DNA from: Ga0077555 sp033764055
Lineage (GTDB): Bacteria > Pseudomonadota > Alphaproteobacteria > Rhizobiales > Hyphomicrobiaceae
NCBI GenBank assembly: GCA_033764055.1
Contig: JANRJI010000120.1
Location: 36,696 to 100,695, forward strand
Direction: 5' to 3'
DNA length: 64,000 nt
Shown: in pieces, positions 8,490 through 17,778 of the stretch
How the letters are laid out: every line of letters begins with the position of its first letter
Position numbering within the stretch: position 1 is the first letter of the stretch
Program-made: the position numbers and the translations under genes
The notes under the pieces: generated by a model
What the model saw: only the letters and a program-made list of their open reading frames with translations
What the model was told of the DNA's origin: nothing
The model's database searches: none

Positions 8490-9342
8490 ATGGGATGGCT
8501 TTCTCGCAGACCGGTCGTCCCGGTCCTGCGCTTCTCTGGACCAATCGGCATGGCGACGCCGCTTCGCCCCGGGATTTCACTGGCGACGACGGCGAGTGCC
8601 ATCGAGCGCGCGTTCACGCTGTCCAAGACGCCGTCGGTCGCGATCACGATCAACTCGCCCGGCGGCTCGCCTGCGCAATCGCACCTGATCTTCAAGCGCA
8701 TCCGGCAACTCGCCGAGGAACGCAAAAAGCGCGTCTATGTGTTCTGTGAGGACGTGGCGGCATCGGGCGGCTATTTCCTCGCGCTGTCGGGCGACGAAAT
8801 CTACGCGGACCCGTCCTCGATCGTCGGCTCGATCGGCGTGATCTCGGCCAGTTTCGGGCTCGACAAGGCCATAGCACAACTCGGGATCGAGCGCCGGGTC
8901 CATACCAGCGGCACCGAAAAGGCCTTCCTCGACCCGTTCCTGCCTGAGCGGGCCGAGGATGTGGCACGCCTGCGGGAGGTGCAGCGGCAGGTGCACGATG
9001 CGTTCATCGCCATCGTCAAAGAGCGGCGATCGCAAAAGTTGACGGCGCCCGACACGGAATTGTTCTCGGGGGCCTTCTGGTCCGGATCGAAGGCGCACGA
9101 GCTTGGGCTGGTGGATGGCATCGACGACCTGCGCTCGCGCATGCGCGCGGTGCACGGCGACAAGGTGCGTCTGAAGGCGGTGTCGGCGGGAGGTGGCGGG
9201 CTGATAACGCGGCTGCTGCGGCGGACGTCGAACGGGGACGCTCCACCCATCGCTGGGTACGGCCGGTTGACGGACGGCCTCAGCGAAGGCTTGATCAGCG
9301 CGCTCGAGGCGCGCGCCCCTCTGGGCCCGATTCGGGCTGTAG
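8490..9342 (+). CDS. S49 family serine peptidase (SohB/SppA-like), frameshifted near its 3' end
   Basis: A signal-peptide-peptidase-type S49 protease. INSPGGSPAQSHLIF is the oxyanion strand, CEDVAASGGYFLALSGD holds the Ser92 nucleophile, and SGTEKAFLDPF holds Lys144, the general base. It is about 283 residues, as expected for the short rhizobial form. As read, the frame runs on to 9626, overlapping the AEC transporter gene by 278 bp with atypical Cys/Arg/His-rich sequence. Shifting by one base at the C4 run 9316-9319 restores LWARFGL and a TAG at 9340-9342, seven bases before the next ATG. One surplus C, biological or a sequencing error, is the simplest explanation. Confidence 0.85.
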
Positions 9343-9348
9343 GAGCCG

Positions 9349-10305
9349 ATGCTCGACATATTGCAGCTGATCGCACCTGTCTTCGGCCTGATTGGACTGG
9401 GTTTCATTGCGGCCAAGTCAGGCTATCTCGAGCCGGGTGCGGCGCGTGTGCTCGCTGCGTTCGGCTACAAGGTGGCCATGCCGGCGCTGCTGTTTCGCGC
9501 GATGGCCACTGCCGGCGCAACACCAGTGTCGCCGTTCATGCTGGCGGCGACTTACCTCACCGGCATCGCTGCGACGTGGATCGCCGCCACACTCGTCTCG
9601 GTCGCCCTGCTCCGCCGCGCGCCTGACGACGCGCCGGCCATCGCCATGGGCGCCTGCTTCTCCAACGGCGTCATGCTCGGCTTTCCCGTGATCCTGCTCG
9701 CCCTCGGGCCGGAGGCAGCGACCCCGATGGCGTTCCTCGCAACCTGCGAGACCATTTTCCTCTGGCTTTTCGGCACCCTGCACATGGGTATCGCGCGCCA
9801 TTCCGGGGGCCGCGCATGGCTCGCCGCGCTCGGATCAGTGGTCTGGGACATGGCCACCAATCCGCTGATCATCGCGCTGGCTACGGGACTGCTCTGGCGA
9901 GCCAGCGGGCTGGCGCTGCCGGCAGTGCCGGCGCGCCTGCTGGAGCTCATGGCGGGAGCCGCCATACCCGTATCGCTCTTTGCGCTCGGCATGGCGCTGG
10001 CCGCCTATCCGGTTCGCGGCGAGGGACCGACGGTTGCAACGCTGTGCCTCATGAAGCTGGTCGCCTACCCGGCGCTGGCGTTCTGGCTCGCGACGGAGGT
10101 GTTCCAGCTGCCGCGGGTGTGGGCCGGTGCGCTCGTGATCTATGTGGCGATGCCGGTGGGTGCCAACGCTTTCATCTTCGCGCAACGCTACGACAGGGCT
10201 GTTGCCTCGGTGTCAGGCTCGGTCGCGGTATCGACGCTGCTGTCGGTGGTCAGCGTGACGCTCGTGCTAGGCTGGCTGAAGCTGCAGGGCATCGTGCTGC
10301 CGTGA
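9349..10305 (+). CDS. AEC family transporter (auxin efflux carrier-like permease)
   Basis: A 318-residue polytopic membrane protein with about ten hydrophobic helices in two inverted halves. The start, MLDILQLIAPVFGLIGLGF, is typical of AEC/MdcF-type carriers, and YKVAMPALLFRAMA and GANAFIFAQRYDR are characteristic half-broken helix regions. Members export malonate, malate or other anions; the substrate here is unknown. The ATG lies seven bases after the restored stop of the S49 peptidase, so the two are probably cotranscribed. AGGAG lies only three bases before the ATG. Confidence 0.88.
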   Translation: MLDILQLIAPVFGLIGLGFIAAKSGYLEPGAARVLAAFGYKVAMPALLFRAMATAGATPVSPFMLAATYLTGIAATWIAATLVSVALLRRAPDDAPAIAMGACFSNGVMLGFPVILLALGPEAATPMAFLATCETIFLWLFGTLHMGIARHSGGRAWLAALGSVVWDMATNPLIIALATGLLWRASGLALPAVPARLLELMAGAAIPVSLFALGMALAAYPVRGEGPTVATLCLMKLVAYPALAFWLATEVFQLPRVWAGALVIYVAMPVGANAFIFAQRYDRAVASVSGSVAVSTLLSVVSVTLVLGWLKLQGIVLP

Positions 10306-10317
10306 GGCGGTGGCTCA

Positions 10318-10692
10318 CTACGTGCGCGACGAGGCGGGTCCGATAGCAGCCAGCTCTCGATGGAGCTTCTCGAGCTCCACCGACGTTGCCGCAAGACCTG
10401 CCCCGGCCTTCTCGTGCAGATCGCGTGCCCGGGCAGCGATGGCGGCGGTGCCACCGGTGCCTCGGGTCAGGCGGCTCCATTGGCCTGCGCTGTCAAGGCG
10501 CCGGCGCGGCACGGTGACGACCGGCCCAGGACGGGCAGCGCCAGGCACGAGCGCCACGGCGGCTGCGGTCGCTGCACGACCGGCCATTGAGAGCGCCATG
10601 CCGGACGATACGAAGGCCACAATGCCAAGGGCCTTGCTGCCCACGATCACGCTCAGCGTGCCGAACTTCTCGATGATCATCTGCCAGCCCAT
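10318..10692 (-). CDS. Hypothetical small protein with one membrane-like segment
   Basis: A 124-residue frame starting MGWQMIIEKFGTLSV, with a hydrophobic stretch at about residues 12-50 and a C-terminal amphipathic helix ending LEKLHRELAAIGPASSRT. ATG 10692 is used because GAGG lies upstream; a TTG at 10731 would add 13 residues. The opposite-strand frame is Ser/Arg-rich and looks like a shadow, so I prefer this one. The family is not recognised. It is convergent with the AEC transporter gene. Confidence 0.45.
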   Translation of the reverse strand: MGWQMIIEKFGTLSVIVGSKALGIVAFVSSGMALSMAGRAATAAAVALVPGAARPGPVVTVPRRRLDSAGQWSRLTRGTGGTAAIAARARDLHEKAGAGLAATSVELEKLHRELAAIGPASSRT

Positions 10693-10839
10693 GGCGGCCT
10701 CGGATGGCCGGGAATCACTGAAGATTCCCAACAGGCTAAGCAGTGAATCTCAACAATGCGTTAACACGCTGACCACTTCGGATCAGGCGAGGCTGGCGGC
10801 GCGTACGACAGGCGAATCACGCCAAGCTATCGCGACCGG

Positions 10840-12378
10840 TCACGGCAGAGGCAGCGTCTCGTGCTCGCGGAGCTTGCGACCGGACGCCTGGTCGACCTCG
10901 ACCAGCCGCACGCGGTAGCCCCACAGCCTGGCGACGTGCATCAGCGTGCGATCGCACTCCTCCTTGTCGAGGAGGATGCCGTTGCGGACGTTATGCGTGA
11001 GCACCAAGCGGCGGCTTCCCGCGAGATCGGCGTCCGTCACCTGGATGTCGGGATCCTGGGTCGAGACGTCGTACTGCCGCGCAAGCATGCGCCGCACGTT
11101 GCGATAGCCCTGCTCATCGTGGATGGCCTCGACGCGCATCGCCGGACTCTCGGCATTGTCTTTCAGGTGGAACAGCCGGAAATCGCGCATCACCTTCGGC
11201 GAGAGGTACTGAAGAACGAAGCTCTCGTCGCGGAAGTCAGCCCACGCCTGCCTGAGGGTGCCCATCGGATCCTGATTGCCTGCGAAATCCGGAAACCAGC
11301 GCAAGTCCTCCTCGGTCGGCTCGAGGCAGATGCGTTTGATATCGCGCATCATGGCATAACCGAGCGCATAAGGGTTGAGGCCGCTGTAGTGCTTTTCATG
11401 GAACGCGGGCTGATAGACGACCGCCGCGTGCATGTGCGCAAATTCGAGCATCGAGCCCTCGGTGACCAGGCCCTTCTCGTACATGCGGTTCATGATCTCG
11501 TAATGCACGAAGGTAGCACACCCCTCGTTCATCACCTTGGTCTGGCGCTGCGGGTAAAAATACTGTGCCAGCACTCGGACGATGCGCAACAGCTCGCGCT
11601 TCCACCCGGCCAGCTTCGGCGCATTCTTCTCGAGGAAGTAGAGCAGGTTCTCCTCTGGCAGCAGCAGGGCGCGCTGCTCGGCTTTCGACTCGTCGCTGCG
11701 CTCCTCCTCCTTCTTCGGCTGGCTCGGCAGAGTGCGCCAAAGCTCGTTGTAGATCTCGATCTCGTAGTCCCTGCGGGCCTGCTCGCGCTCGCGCTCGCGG
11801 CGCGGGTCGAACCTGCGGCGGGCGCCCGCCGTCCTGCTCACTCCCTGGTTCATCAGCGCATGGGCGGCGTCAAGCACCAGCTCGACCTGTGTGAGGCCAT
11901 ACTTCTCCTCGCACTCCGAGACGAAGCGCTTGGCAAATGCGAGATACTCGAGGATGGCGTCGGCCTGGGTCCATTGCTTGAACAGGTAATTGTTCTTGAA
12001 AAAGTGATTATGGCCCATGGCGGCGTGCGCCATGACCAGGCACTGCATGGTCATGGAGTTCTCCTCCATGATGTAGTTGATGCAGGGGTCCGAGTTGATG
12101 ACGATCTCGAAAGCGAGGGAGCGAGCACCCTTGCGATACATCATCTCGTCGCGGGCGAAACGCTTGCCGAACGACCAGTGCCGGTACATCAGCGGCATGC
12201 CGATCGACGAGTAGGCGTCGAGCATCTGCTCGGCGGTGATGACCTCGATTTGGTTCTTGTACAGCGACAGGCCCATCTCGCCGACGCCGATCTCCTCGAT
12301 CGCGTCGTAGGTGCGCCCGATCAGCTCGAAATTCCAGTCTGGGCCGTCGAACAGAGGCTTGTTGGCGATCATGGTCAT
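10840..12378 (-). CDS. SpoVR family protein (YcgB-like)
   Basis: A 512-residue soluble protein. Family-typical stretches include YRHWSFGKRFARDE, INYIMEENSMTMQ, AHAAMGHNHFFKNNYLF and YFYPQRQTKVMNEGCATF with its HExxH-like histidines nearby. The ATG at 12378 follows AAGGAG by 11 bases; an alternative ATG is at 12372. SpoVR/YcgB proteins are conserved in many non-sporulating bacteria and are always close to prkA and yeaH, as here. The biochemical role is not established; stationary-phase and stress phenotypes are known in enterobacteria. Third gene of the prkA-yeaH-spoVR operon. Confidence 0.93.
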   Translation of the reverse strand: MTMIANKPLFDGPDWNFELIGRTYDAIEEIGVGEMGLSLYKNQIEVITAEQMLDAYSSIGMPLMYRHWSFGKRFARDEMMYRKGARSLAFEIVINSDPCINYIMEENSMTMQCLVMAHAAMGHNHFFKNNYLFKQWTQADAILEYLAFAKRFVSECEEKYGLTQVELVLDAAHALMNQGVSRTAGARRRFDPRREREREQARRDYEIEIYNELWRTLPSQPKKEEERSDESKAEQRALLLPEENLLYFLEKNAPKLAGWKRELLRIVRVLAQYFYPQRQTKVMNEGCATFVHYEIMNRMYEKGLVTEGSMLEFAHMHAAVVYQPAFHEKHYSGLNPYALGYAMMRDIKRICLEPTEEDLRWFPDFAGNQDPMGTLRQAWADFRDESFVLQYLSPKVMRDFRLFHLKDNAESPAMRVEAIHDEQGYRNVRRMLARQYDVSTQDPDIQVTDADLAGSRRLVLTHNVRNGILLDKEECDRTLMHVARLWGYRVRLVEVDQASGRKLREHETLPLP

Positions 12379-12500
12379 CGGGCTGTGCTCTCCTTGCCCG
12401 GCTAATCCTATGTGCGGGGCGGCCGCCCGGTCACACCTTCCTGGCCGCTCCGCACCGTTTCCCCGATGGCCCATTCACGGCACGGGGCAGCGGCGTCCGC

Positions 12501-13775
12501 TCAAGCGGCCGAGCTCGAGAACAGCTCGTGGAACACGGGGAAGATCTCGCCCGGGTTAGTCACCCGGCGCATGGCGAAGTGTTTGTGGCGGCGAGCCAGC
12601 TCCCCGTAGCTATGCCAGACGATGGTCTCGCCGGGCCCGGAATGCTCCGAGACCTCGATGTAGGCGAAATACTGGCTGGCGGGCAGCAGATGGTTCTCGA
12701 CCAACTCCAAGCAGTTGCCCATGTCGTCCGGGATGTTGTCGCCGTCGGAGGCCTGGGCCGCGTAGATGTTCCAGTCCGCCGGCGAGTAGCGCTCCTTGAC
12801 GATACGGTTCATTTCCTCGAGCGCGGTCGAGATCACAGTGCCGCCGGTCTCGACACCTCGGAAAAACGTCTCCTCGTCGACCTCGGCCGCGGTCGACGTG
12901 TGACGGATGAAGACGACGTGCACCTCCTTGTAGTGCCGCGACAGAAACACATGCAGCAGCATGAAGAAGCGCTTGGCCAGGTCCTTCAAATTCTCGGTCA
13001 TCGAGGCCGAGGCGTCCATCATGCAGAACATGACCGCCTGGGTGGTCGGACGCGGCACCTTGTCGAACCGGTTGTACTGCAGGTCGATGGGGTCGACGTA
13101 GGCGATGGTCCTGCGCAGCCGCAGCAGTCGCTCGAGACGCGTCCTCAGCTCCGCGATGAGCACCTCGTTACGGGGATTCTCGGCCTCGTAGCGCGCGATC
13201 TCCTCCTCGAGCAGACGCACCTCCTCGGTCTTGGGCCGCTTCAAGGCGATGCGGCGGGCGAGGCTCCGACGCAGAGTGCGTATCCGGGCGAGCTTCGCCG
13301 GCGGACCATCGGACGTGAACCCGGCACGCTGCGGCAGCGGGTTCTTCAGGTCCTTCAGGCGATTCTTGACGAGGTTCGGCAGCTTCAGATCCTCGAAGAA
13401 CACGTCGAGGAATTCGTCCTTCGAGAGGGTGAAGACAAAATCGTCCTCGCCCGAACCGTCTGCACTGGCCTTGCCGCCGCGGCCACCACCGCCGCCGCCC
13501 TGCGGCTTCGGGATCTTGTCGCCGACTTTGTAATCCTGGTTGCCGGGCAGGACGTAGTCGCGAATCCCGCCCTCGCGTCCGTGGCCGAACGCAGGCTCGC
13601 GCACGCTCTTCGAGCGTATGGTGATCCGCTCCGAACCCTCGACCTCCGTCACCTTGCGCTTCTTGAGGGCGTCCTTCACGGCGTCGCGAATATCAGCCTT
13701 GGCACGGCGCACGAAGCGCTGCCGGTTGCCGAGCGATTTGGACTTCGGATTGAGGCGACGATCAACGATGTTCAT
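12501..13775 (-). CDS. YeaH/YhbH family protein (DUF444)
   Basis: A 424-residue protein that begins MNIVDRRLNPKSKSLGNRQR, the conserved family start, followed by a Gly-rich linker near residue 97. The C-terminal half (about residue 240 on) is a von Willebrand A-like domain with MMDASASMTE, a MIDAS-type DxSxS motif. The partner PrkA kinase is encoded upstream and SpoVR downstream; the three act together in starvation or nitrogen-stress adaptation in enterobacteria. A 123-bp gap separates it from spoVR. Confidence 0.94.
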   Translation of the reverse strand: MNIVDRRLNPKSKSLGNRQRFVRRAKADIRDAVKDALKKRKVTEVEGSERITIRSKSVREPAFGHGREGGIRDYVLPGNQDYKVGDKIPKPQGGGGGGRGGKASADGSGEDDFVFTLSKDEFLDVFFEDLKLPNLVKNRLKDLKNPLPQRAGFTSDGPPAKLARIRTLRRSLARRIALKRPKTEEVRLLEEEIARYEAENPRNEVLIAELRTRLERLLRLRRTIAYVDPIDLQYNRFDKVPRPTTQAVMFCMMDASASMTENLKDLAKRFFMLLHVFLSRHYKEVHVVFIRHTSTAAEVDEETFFRGVETGGTVISTALEEMNRIVKERYSPADWNIYAAQASDGDNIPDDMGNCLELVENHLLPASQYFAYIEVSEHSGPGETIVWHSYGELARRHKHFAMRRVTNPGEIFPVFHELFSSSAA

Positions 13776-13918
13776 CGGCGATTTCCTCGCTTACGGGCAC
13801 GGCCTCGATCAGAACGCTCTCAGGAACGGATGCCAGCGAGAGGGACACTGGCAGCTCGGTTGGACGGACCTTGCTTGCCATGACCGTTGCAGCACACCGA
13901 GGGGAGGCACGGTGAAAC

Positions 13919-13948
13919 GCCTCTCCCCGCAACGCATCGGGGAGAGGC
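13919..13948 (-). terminator. Intergenic hairpin between prkA and yeaH
   Basis: A perfect 11-bp stem, GCCTCTCCCCG with CGGGGAGAGGC, around an 8-base loop. It starts nine bases after the prkA stop codon and lies before yeaH on the transcribed minus strand. No T-run follows, so it is more likely a partial terminator or an mRNA-stability hairpin that sets different levels for prkA and yeaH than a full stop. Confidence 0.5.
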
Positions 13949-13956
13949 GATAACGA

Positions 13957-15903
13957 TCATCCCGCCTTCTTCACGCGCATGTACCACTCGACCAGGCGGC
14001 GCACCTGACGCTGCGTGTATCCGCGGGATACCATGCGCTCCACGAAGTCGTGATGCTTGCGCTCGGAATCCGAGTCCCGCTTGGCGCCGAACGAGATCAC
14101 CGGCAACAGATCCTCGACCTGGCTGAACATGCGCCGCTCGATGACATCGCGGATCTTCTCGTAGCTCGTCCAATCCGGGTTCTTGCCGCCGTTCCGCGCG
14201 CGGGCACGAAGCGAGAACTTTACGACCTCGTAGCGGAAGTCCTTGGGATTGGCGATGCCGGCTGGCTTCTCGATCTTCGAAAGCTCCTGGTCGAGGAGCT
14301 CCCGGCTCATGAGCTGTCCGGTATCCGGGTCCTTGTGATCGTGATCCTCGATCCAGGCATCCGCATACGCCACGTAACGATCGAACAGGTTCTGGCCGTA
14401 ATCGTTGTAGCTCTCGAGGTAGGCCTTCTGGATCTCGTTGCCGACGAACTCCGCGTAGCGCGGTGCCAACTCCTCCTTGATGAACTCGAGATAGCGGGTC
14501 TCGGTATCCTCGGGCATCTGCTCGCGCTTGATCGCCTGCTCGAGCACGAACATCAGATGCACGGGATCGGCGCAGATCTCGTGGCTATCGTAATTGAATG
14601 TCTCCGACAGAATCTTGTAGGCGAACCGTGTCGAGGCGCCGTCCATGCCCTCAGTCACACCGGCGGCGTCCCGGTACTCCTGCATGGTCCGAGCTTGCGG
14701 GTCCGTGTCCTTCAGGCTTTCGCCGTCATAGACCCGCATCTTGGAGTAGAGCTGAGAGTTCTCGTGCTCCTTGAGGCGCGACAGGACGGAGAACTGCGCC
14801 AGCATCTCCAGCGTGCCGGGAGCGCACGGCGCCTCGGCGAGCTCGGATGCCTTGAGCAGCTTGTCGTAGATCTTCTTCTCCTCGGTCACGCGCAGGCAGT
14901 ACGGGACCTTGATCACGCAGATTCGATCGAGGAACGCCTCGTTGGTCCGGTTGGCCCTGAACGACTGCCACTCGCTCTCGTTCGAGTGGGCGACGATGAT
15001 GCCCTGGTAAGGTATGGCGCCGACGTTCTCGGTGCCGACGTAGGTTCGATCCTGCGTTGCCGTCAGCAGCGGATGCAACATCTTGAGCGGCGCCTTGAAC
15101 ATCTCGACGAACTCGAGAAGGCCCTGCGTCGTGCGGTTGAGCCCGCCCGAGTAGGAGTACGCGTCCGCGTCGTTCTGACCGTAGTGCTCGAGGCGGCGAA
15201 TATCGACCTTGCCGACGAGGGCCGAGATGTCCTGATTGTTCTCGTCGCCCGGCTCCGTCTTCGCAACGCAGATCTGGCGCAGCTTCGACGGGTAGAGCTT
15301 GACGACGGTGAACTTCGAGATGTCGCCACCGAACTCGTCGAGCCGCTTGACGGCCCATGGGCTGATGAAGCCCATCAGCGCGCGGCGCGGGATGCCGTAC
15401 TTGTCCTCGAGCATCTGCCCCATGGATTCGGGATTGAACAGGCCCAAGGGACTCTCGAAGATCGGGGAAATCTCGTCGCCCGCCTTGAGAACGTAGATGG
15501 GGCACTTCTCCATCAGGTCCTTGAGGCGCTCGGCGAGAGAGGACTTGCCGCCACCGACCGGTCCGAGCAGGTAGAGGATCTGCTTGCGCTCCTCCAACCC
15601 CTGCGCGGCGTGACGGAAATACCCGACGATGCGCTCGATCGTCTCCTCGAGGCCGTAGAAGTCGGCAAAGGCCGGATAGACCTTGATGGTCCGATTCATG
15701 AAGATGCGGCCGAGGCGTTGATCGTCTGCCGTGTTCACCACCTTCGGCTCGCCGATCGCAGTCAGCATGCGCTCGGCGGCGCTCGCATACATCGAGGGGT
15801 CCTTCCTGCAGCCCTCGAGATAATCACGGATGGACATGACGACCTGCTTCTGACGGTCGTATGCCTGCGCGTAAACGTCGAAGATCTCGCTGCCCGTCGC
15901 CAT
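13957..15903 (-). CDS. prkA: PrkA family serine protein kinase / AAA+ ATPase
   Basis: A 648-residue protein, normal for PrkA (YeaG). The P-loop ILYLLGPVGGGKSSLAERL lies near residue 108, in the N-terminal AAA+ domain. QDRTYVGTENVGAIPYQG and the C-terminal kinase-like region with RVYDGESLKDTDP match the family. ATG 15903 with AGGACAACGAA upstream gives the family start MATGSEIFDVYAQAYDRQ; an earlier in-frame start has no similarity. PrkA was described as a serine kinase, and later work also suggests Lon-like protease behaviour. It heads the prkA-yeaH-spoVR operon; the promoter should lie in the 650-bp gap upstream. Confidence 0.95.
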   Translation of the reverse strand: MATGSEIFDVYAQAYDRQKQVVMSIRDYLEGCRKDPSMYASAAERMLTAIGEPKVVNTADDQRLGRIFMNRTIKVYPAFADFYGLEETIERIVGYFRHAAQGLEERKQILYLLGPVGGGKSSLAERLKDLMEKCPIYVLKAGDEISPIFESPLGLFNPESMGQMLEDKYGIPRRALMGFISPWAVKRLDEFGGDISKFTVVKLYPSKLRQICVAKTEPGDENNQDISALVGKVDIRRLEHYGQNDADAYSYSGGLNRTTQGLLEFVEMFKAPLKMLHPLLTATQDRTYVGTENVGAIPYQGIIVAHSNESEWQSFRANRTNEAFLDRICVIKVPYCLRVTEEKKIYDKLLKASELAEAPCAPGTLEMLAQFSVLSRLKEHENSQLYSKMRVYDGESLKDTDPQARTMQEYRDAAGVTEGMDGASTRFAYKILSETFNYDSHEICADPVHLMFVLEQAIKREQMPEDTETRYLEFIKEELAPRYAEFVGNEIQKAYLESYNDYGQNLFDRYVAYADAWIEDHDHKDPDTGQLMSRELLDQELSKIEKPAGIANPKDFRYEVVKFSLRARARNGGKNPDWTSYEKIRDVIERRMFSQVEDLLPVISFGAKRDSDSERKHHDFVERMVSRGYTQRQVRRLVEWYMRVKKAG

Positions 15904-16557
15904 TTCGTTGTCCTGCGGTGGTTGGTTCCTATTGTGGTTGTCGTCGGTCCGCCTGCCCCTCCGCGTCCCATGCCACCCGTCACCGTCTCGATGACCTATA
16001 CATCCTATCTCAAGATCGGGTCTGGTTGATGGCAATCCTCGTCCCGGTGAAAAGAAACGTCGTGAGCCAATACCCGGTTCATTCGGGTCCGCCTGCGTCG
16101 AAGCTCGGCAATGGGCCTTCGAAACGATGCCGCAGGGAGCGCAGCACCAACCGGCTATCGCCGCTCGTCCAGACCCGGCCCTTCAGCCCCGCAACCGACA
16201 CCGAATGGCCGTCCCGTCGCACAAGACTATCCGCACTCGGCACTCCGGGGATTAGTTCGCTGCGCGACTGCGCCGCGCCAGACCCCCTTGACGTCCGAGC
16301 CCGTGCCGTGATGGTGGCCGATTCTCGAAGGTCCAAGCTATGAAATGTGGTGCCTGAGGCACAATTGCAAATGACGTGTCTGTAACGCGCAACACTGCGG
16401 AAACATGTGGCGGCCTGCCAACACAATCATCACATCGATCGAATTGCCAGAAAAAGAGGCGCCAGCCGCACTGTTTTCAGCCTCTCGGCGCCCGCCAGCA
16501 AGGTCTCGTCCTACCGCCTCCGGGAAATCAGCCGGAAACGGCGCCGGTGGCGGCTCT
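15904..16557. other. Intergenic region, 654 bp
   Basis: This separates prkA from the acyl-CoA dehydrogenase operon, both on the minus strand. It should contain the prkA promoter and the end of the upstream operon transcript. A 115-residue minus-strand frame (16079-16426) is open, but I see no ribosome site or known motif. No clear promoter consensus stands out. Confidence 0.5.
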
Positions 16558-17613
16558 TCAATCGGCGCGAGTCAGCCATGGCCACAGCCCTCTGCCGCCC
16601 GCCGCAGCTACCGCGCGGCCTATTTGGGTCTGCCAATGGACCTCGGACCCGAACTCGTTGCGCCAAGACCACAGCCGTCGCGTGGTATAGTGCAGAGCAT
16701 GCTCCCGCGTGAAGCCCATGGCGCCGAAGGCGGCGTGGGCGATGTTGGCGGCCTTGCCGGCTGCCTCGCCCGTGCGGGACTTGGCGATCGCCACCGCCAT
16801 CAGATCCGGTGCGCTGGCGGAAGCCTCGATGGCGAGATCCGCAGCGGCGCCCGCCGCCGCAGCCTCCTCCGCGAGCTGGGCCATGAGATGCTGGACGGCC
16901 TGGTGCTTGGCGATCGGCCGGCCGAACTGGATGCGGTCGTTGACCCAGGTCAGGGAGTGGTCGAGCGCGGCCGAGAGAGCACCCGAGAGTTGCACTGCCC
17001 GAACCAGTGCACCCTCGACAGCGACGATCGCGTCGGCATCGGCGACCGGAGCGCGCGCCACGAGCCGCGCCCGGGCGAGATCGATCGTATCGCTCGGCTC
17101 ACCGGCGATGTTGCTGCCCCGGGCGGCAACGGCCTCACGGGCATCGACCAGATGGAGATGGCTCAACGTCGCCACCAAGACATGACCGGAGCTGCGGCCA
17201 TAGGGCACGCTCTTGGCCGTGCCGGCGAGCTTGCCGTCGGCAAACGTCGGCAGCGGACCCGCGCCCGGTGGCGCCAGCGTCATCGCGCCCTCGGGGGCCG
17301 CGATGCCGGCGCGAGTCAGCACCCGGCGGGCGATAATCGTCTCGGCGACCGGCACCGGGAGGGCGTGGTAGCCGGCACGGCGCACCAACTCCATCGCATC
17401 GGCGAAGGCCACGTCGTCGTCTCCGCCAGCACCGATAGCCGTAATGCCGGCCTCCTCAAGCGCCTTCCAAAGCGGTGCGGCAACAAAGCCTTCCGCGCCG
17501 CCGGCCCTGCCTCCGCTGGCCCTTTCGTCGGCCGCCTCTCGGACGGCGATTGTGACCGTGTCCTCGACAATCCGGTCGAGGGTTCGAAGCATCTCGTCGC
17601 GCATCTCGCTCAT
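16558..17613 (-). CDS. Acyl-CoA dehydrogenase family protein, short/degenerate subunit
   Basis: A 351-residue protein. ATG 17613 is set by AAGGAGAATACA directly upstream. The C-terminal four-helix domain is clear: WVNDRIQFGRPIAKHQAVQH and AHAAFGAMGFTREHALHYTTRRLWSW. The N-terminal and middle domains are shorter and Ala-rich compared with full-length enzymes, as in the second subunit of heteromeric acyl-CoA dehydrogenases used for bulky or cyclic substrates. It is downstream of a full-length acyl-CoA dehydrogenase gene with a repeat array in the gap, so an alpha2-beta2 complex is likely (inference). Confidence 0.85.
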   Translation of the reverse strand: MSEMRDEMLRTLDRIVEDTVTIAVREAADERASGGRAGGAEGFVAAPLWKALEEAGITAIGAGGDDDVAFADAMELVRRAGYHALPVPVAETIIARRVLTRAGIAAPEGAMTLAPPGAGPLPTFADGKLAGTAKSVPYGRSSGHVLVATLSHLHLVDAREAVAARGSNIAGEPSDTIDLARARLVARAPVADADAIVAVEGALVRAVQLSGALSAALDHSLTWVNDRIQFGRPIAKHQAVQHLMAQLAEEAAAAGAAADLAIEASASAPDLMAVAIAKSRTGEAAGKAANIAHAAFGAMGFTREHALHYTTRRLWSWRNEFGSEVHWQTQIGRAVAAAGGRGLWPWLTRAD

Positions 17614-17620
17614 TGTATTC

Positions 17621-17776
17621 TCCTTGCGCCTTCGGATGCCCACCAGCATCCGGCGCGTCTCCTTTGCGCCTTCGGATGCCCACCAGCATCCGGCGCGTCT
17701 CCTCTGCGCCTTCGGATGCCCACCAGCATCCGGCGGGTCTCCTTTGCACCTTCGGATGCCCACCAGCATCCGGCGG
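17621..17776 (-). repeat. Four-copy 40-bp tandem repeat with internal hairpins
   Basis: Near-identical units start at 17621, 17661, 17701 and 17741. Each holds the inverted repeat CGGATGC-CCACCA-GCATCCG. On the transcribed minus strand each unit also carries AAGGAG or AGGAGAC followed by an in-frame ATG within the hairpin, so each copy looks like a small ribosome-loading module. The array fills the whole gap between the two acyl-CoA dehydrogenase genes. No spacers are present, so it is not a CRISPR. Confidence 0.95.
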
Positions 17777-17778
17777 GG

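Noticed and set aside
9343..9626. Extension of the S49 peptidase frame into the next gene
   Set aside because: Residues are Cys/Arg/His-rich and overlap the AEC start; the restored stop at 9340-9342 fits the family end much better.
10310..10918. Plus-strand frame of 202 residues
   Set aside because: Ser/Arg/Ala-rich without hydrophobic or family pattern; the minus-strand frame looks more like a protein.
14050..16029. Long plus-strand frame opposite prkA
   Set aside because: A mirror frame of a strongly conserved gene; repetitive L/V/R/D composition.
16079..16426. Minus-strand frame of 115 residues in the prkA upstream gap
   Set aside because: No ribosome site, no family pattern, and it falls in the expected promoter region.
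17621..17776. CRISPR array
   Set aside because: The repeats are directly adjacent with no unique spacers and no cas gene nearby.
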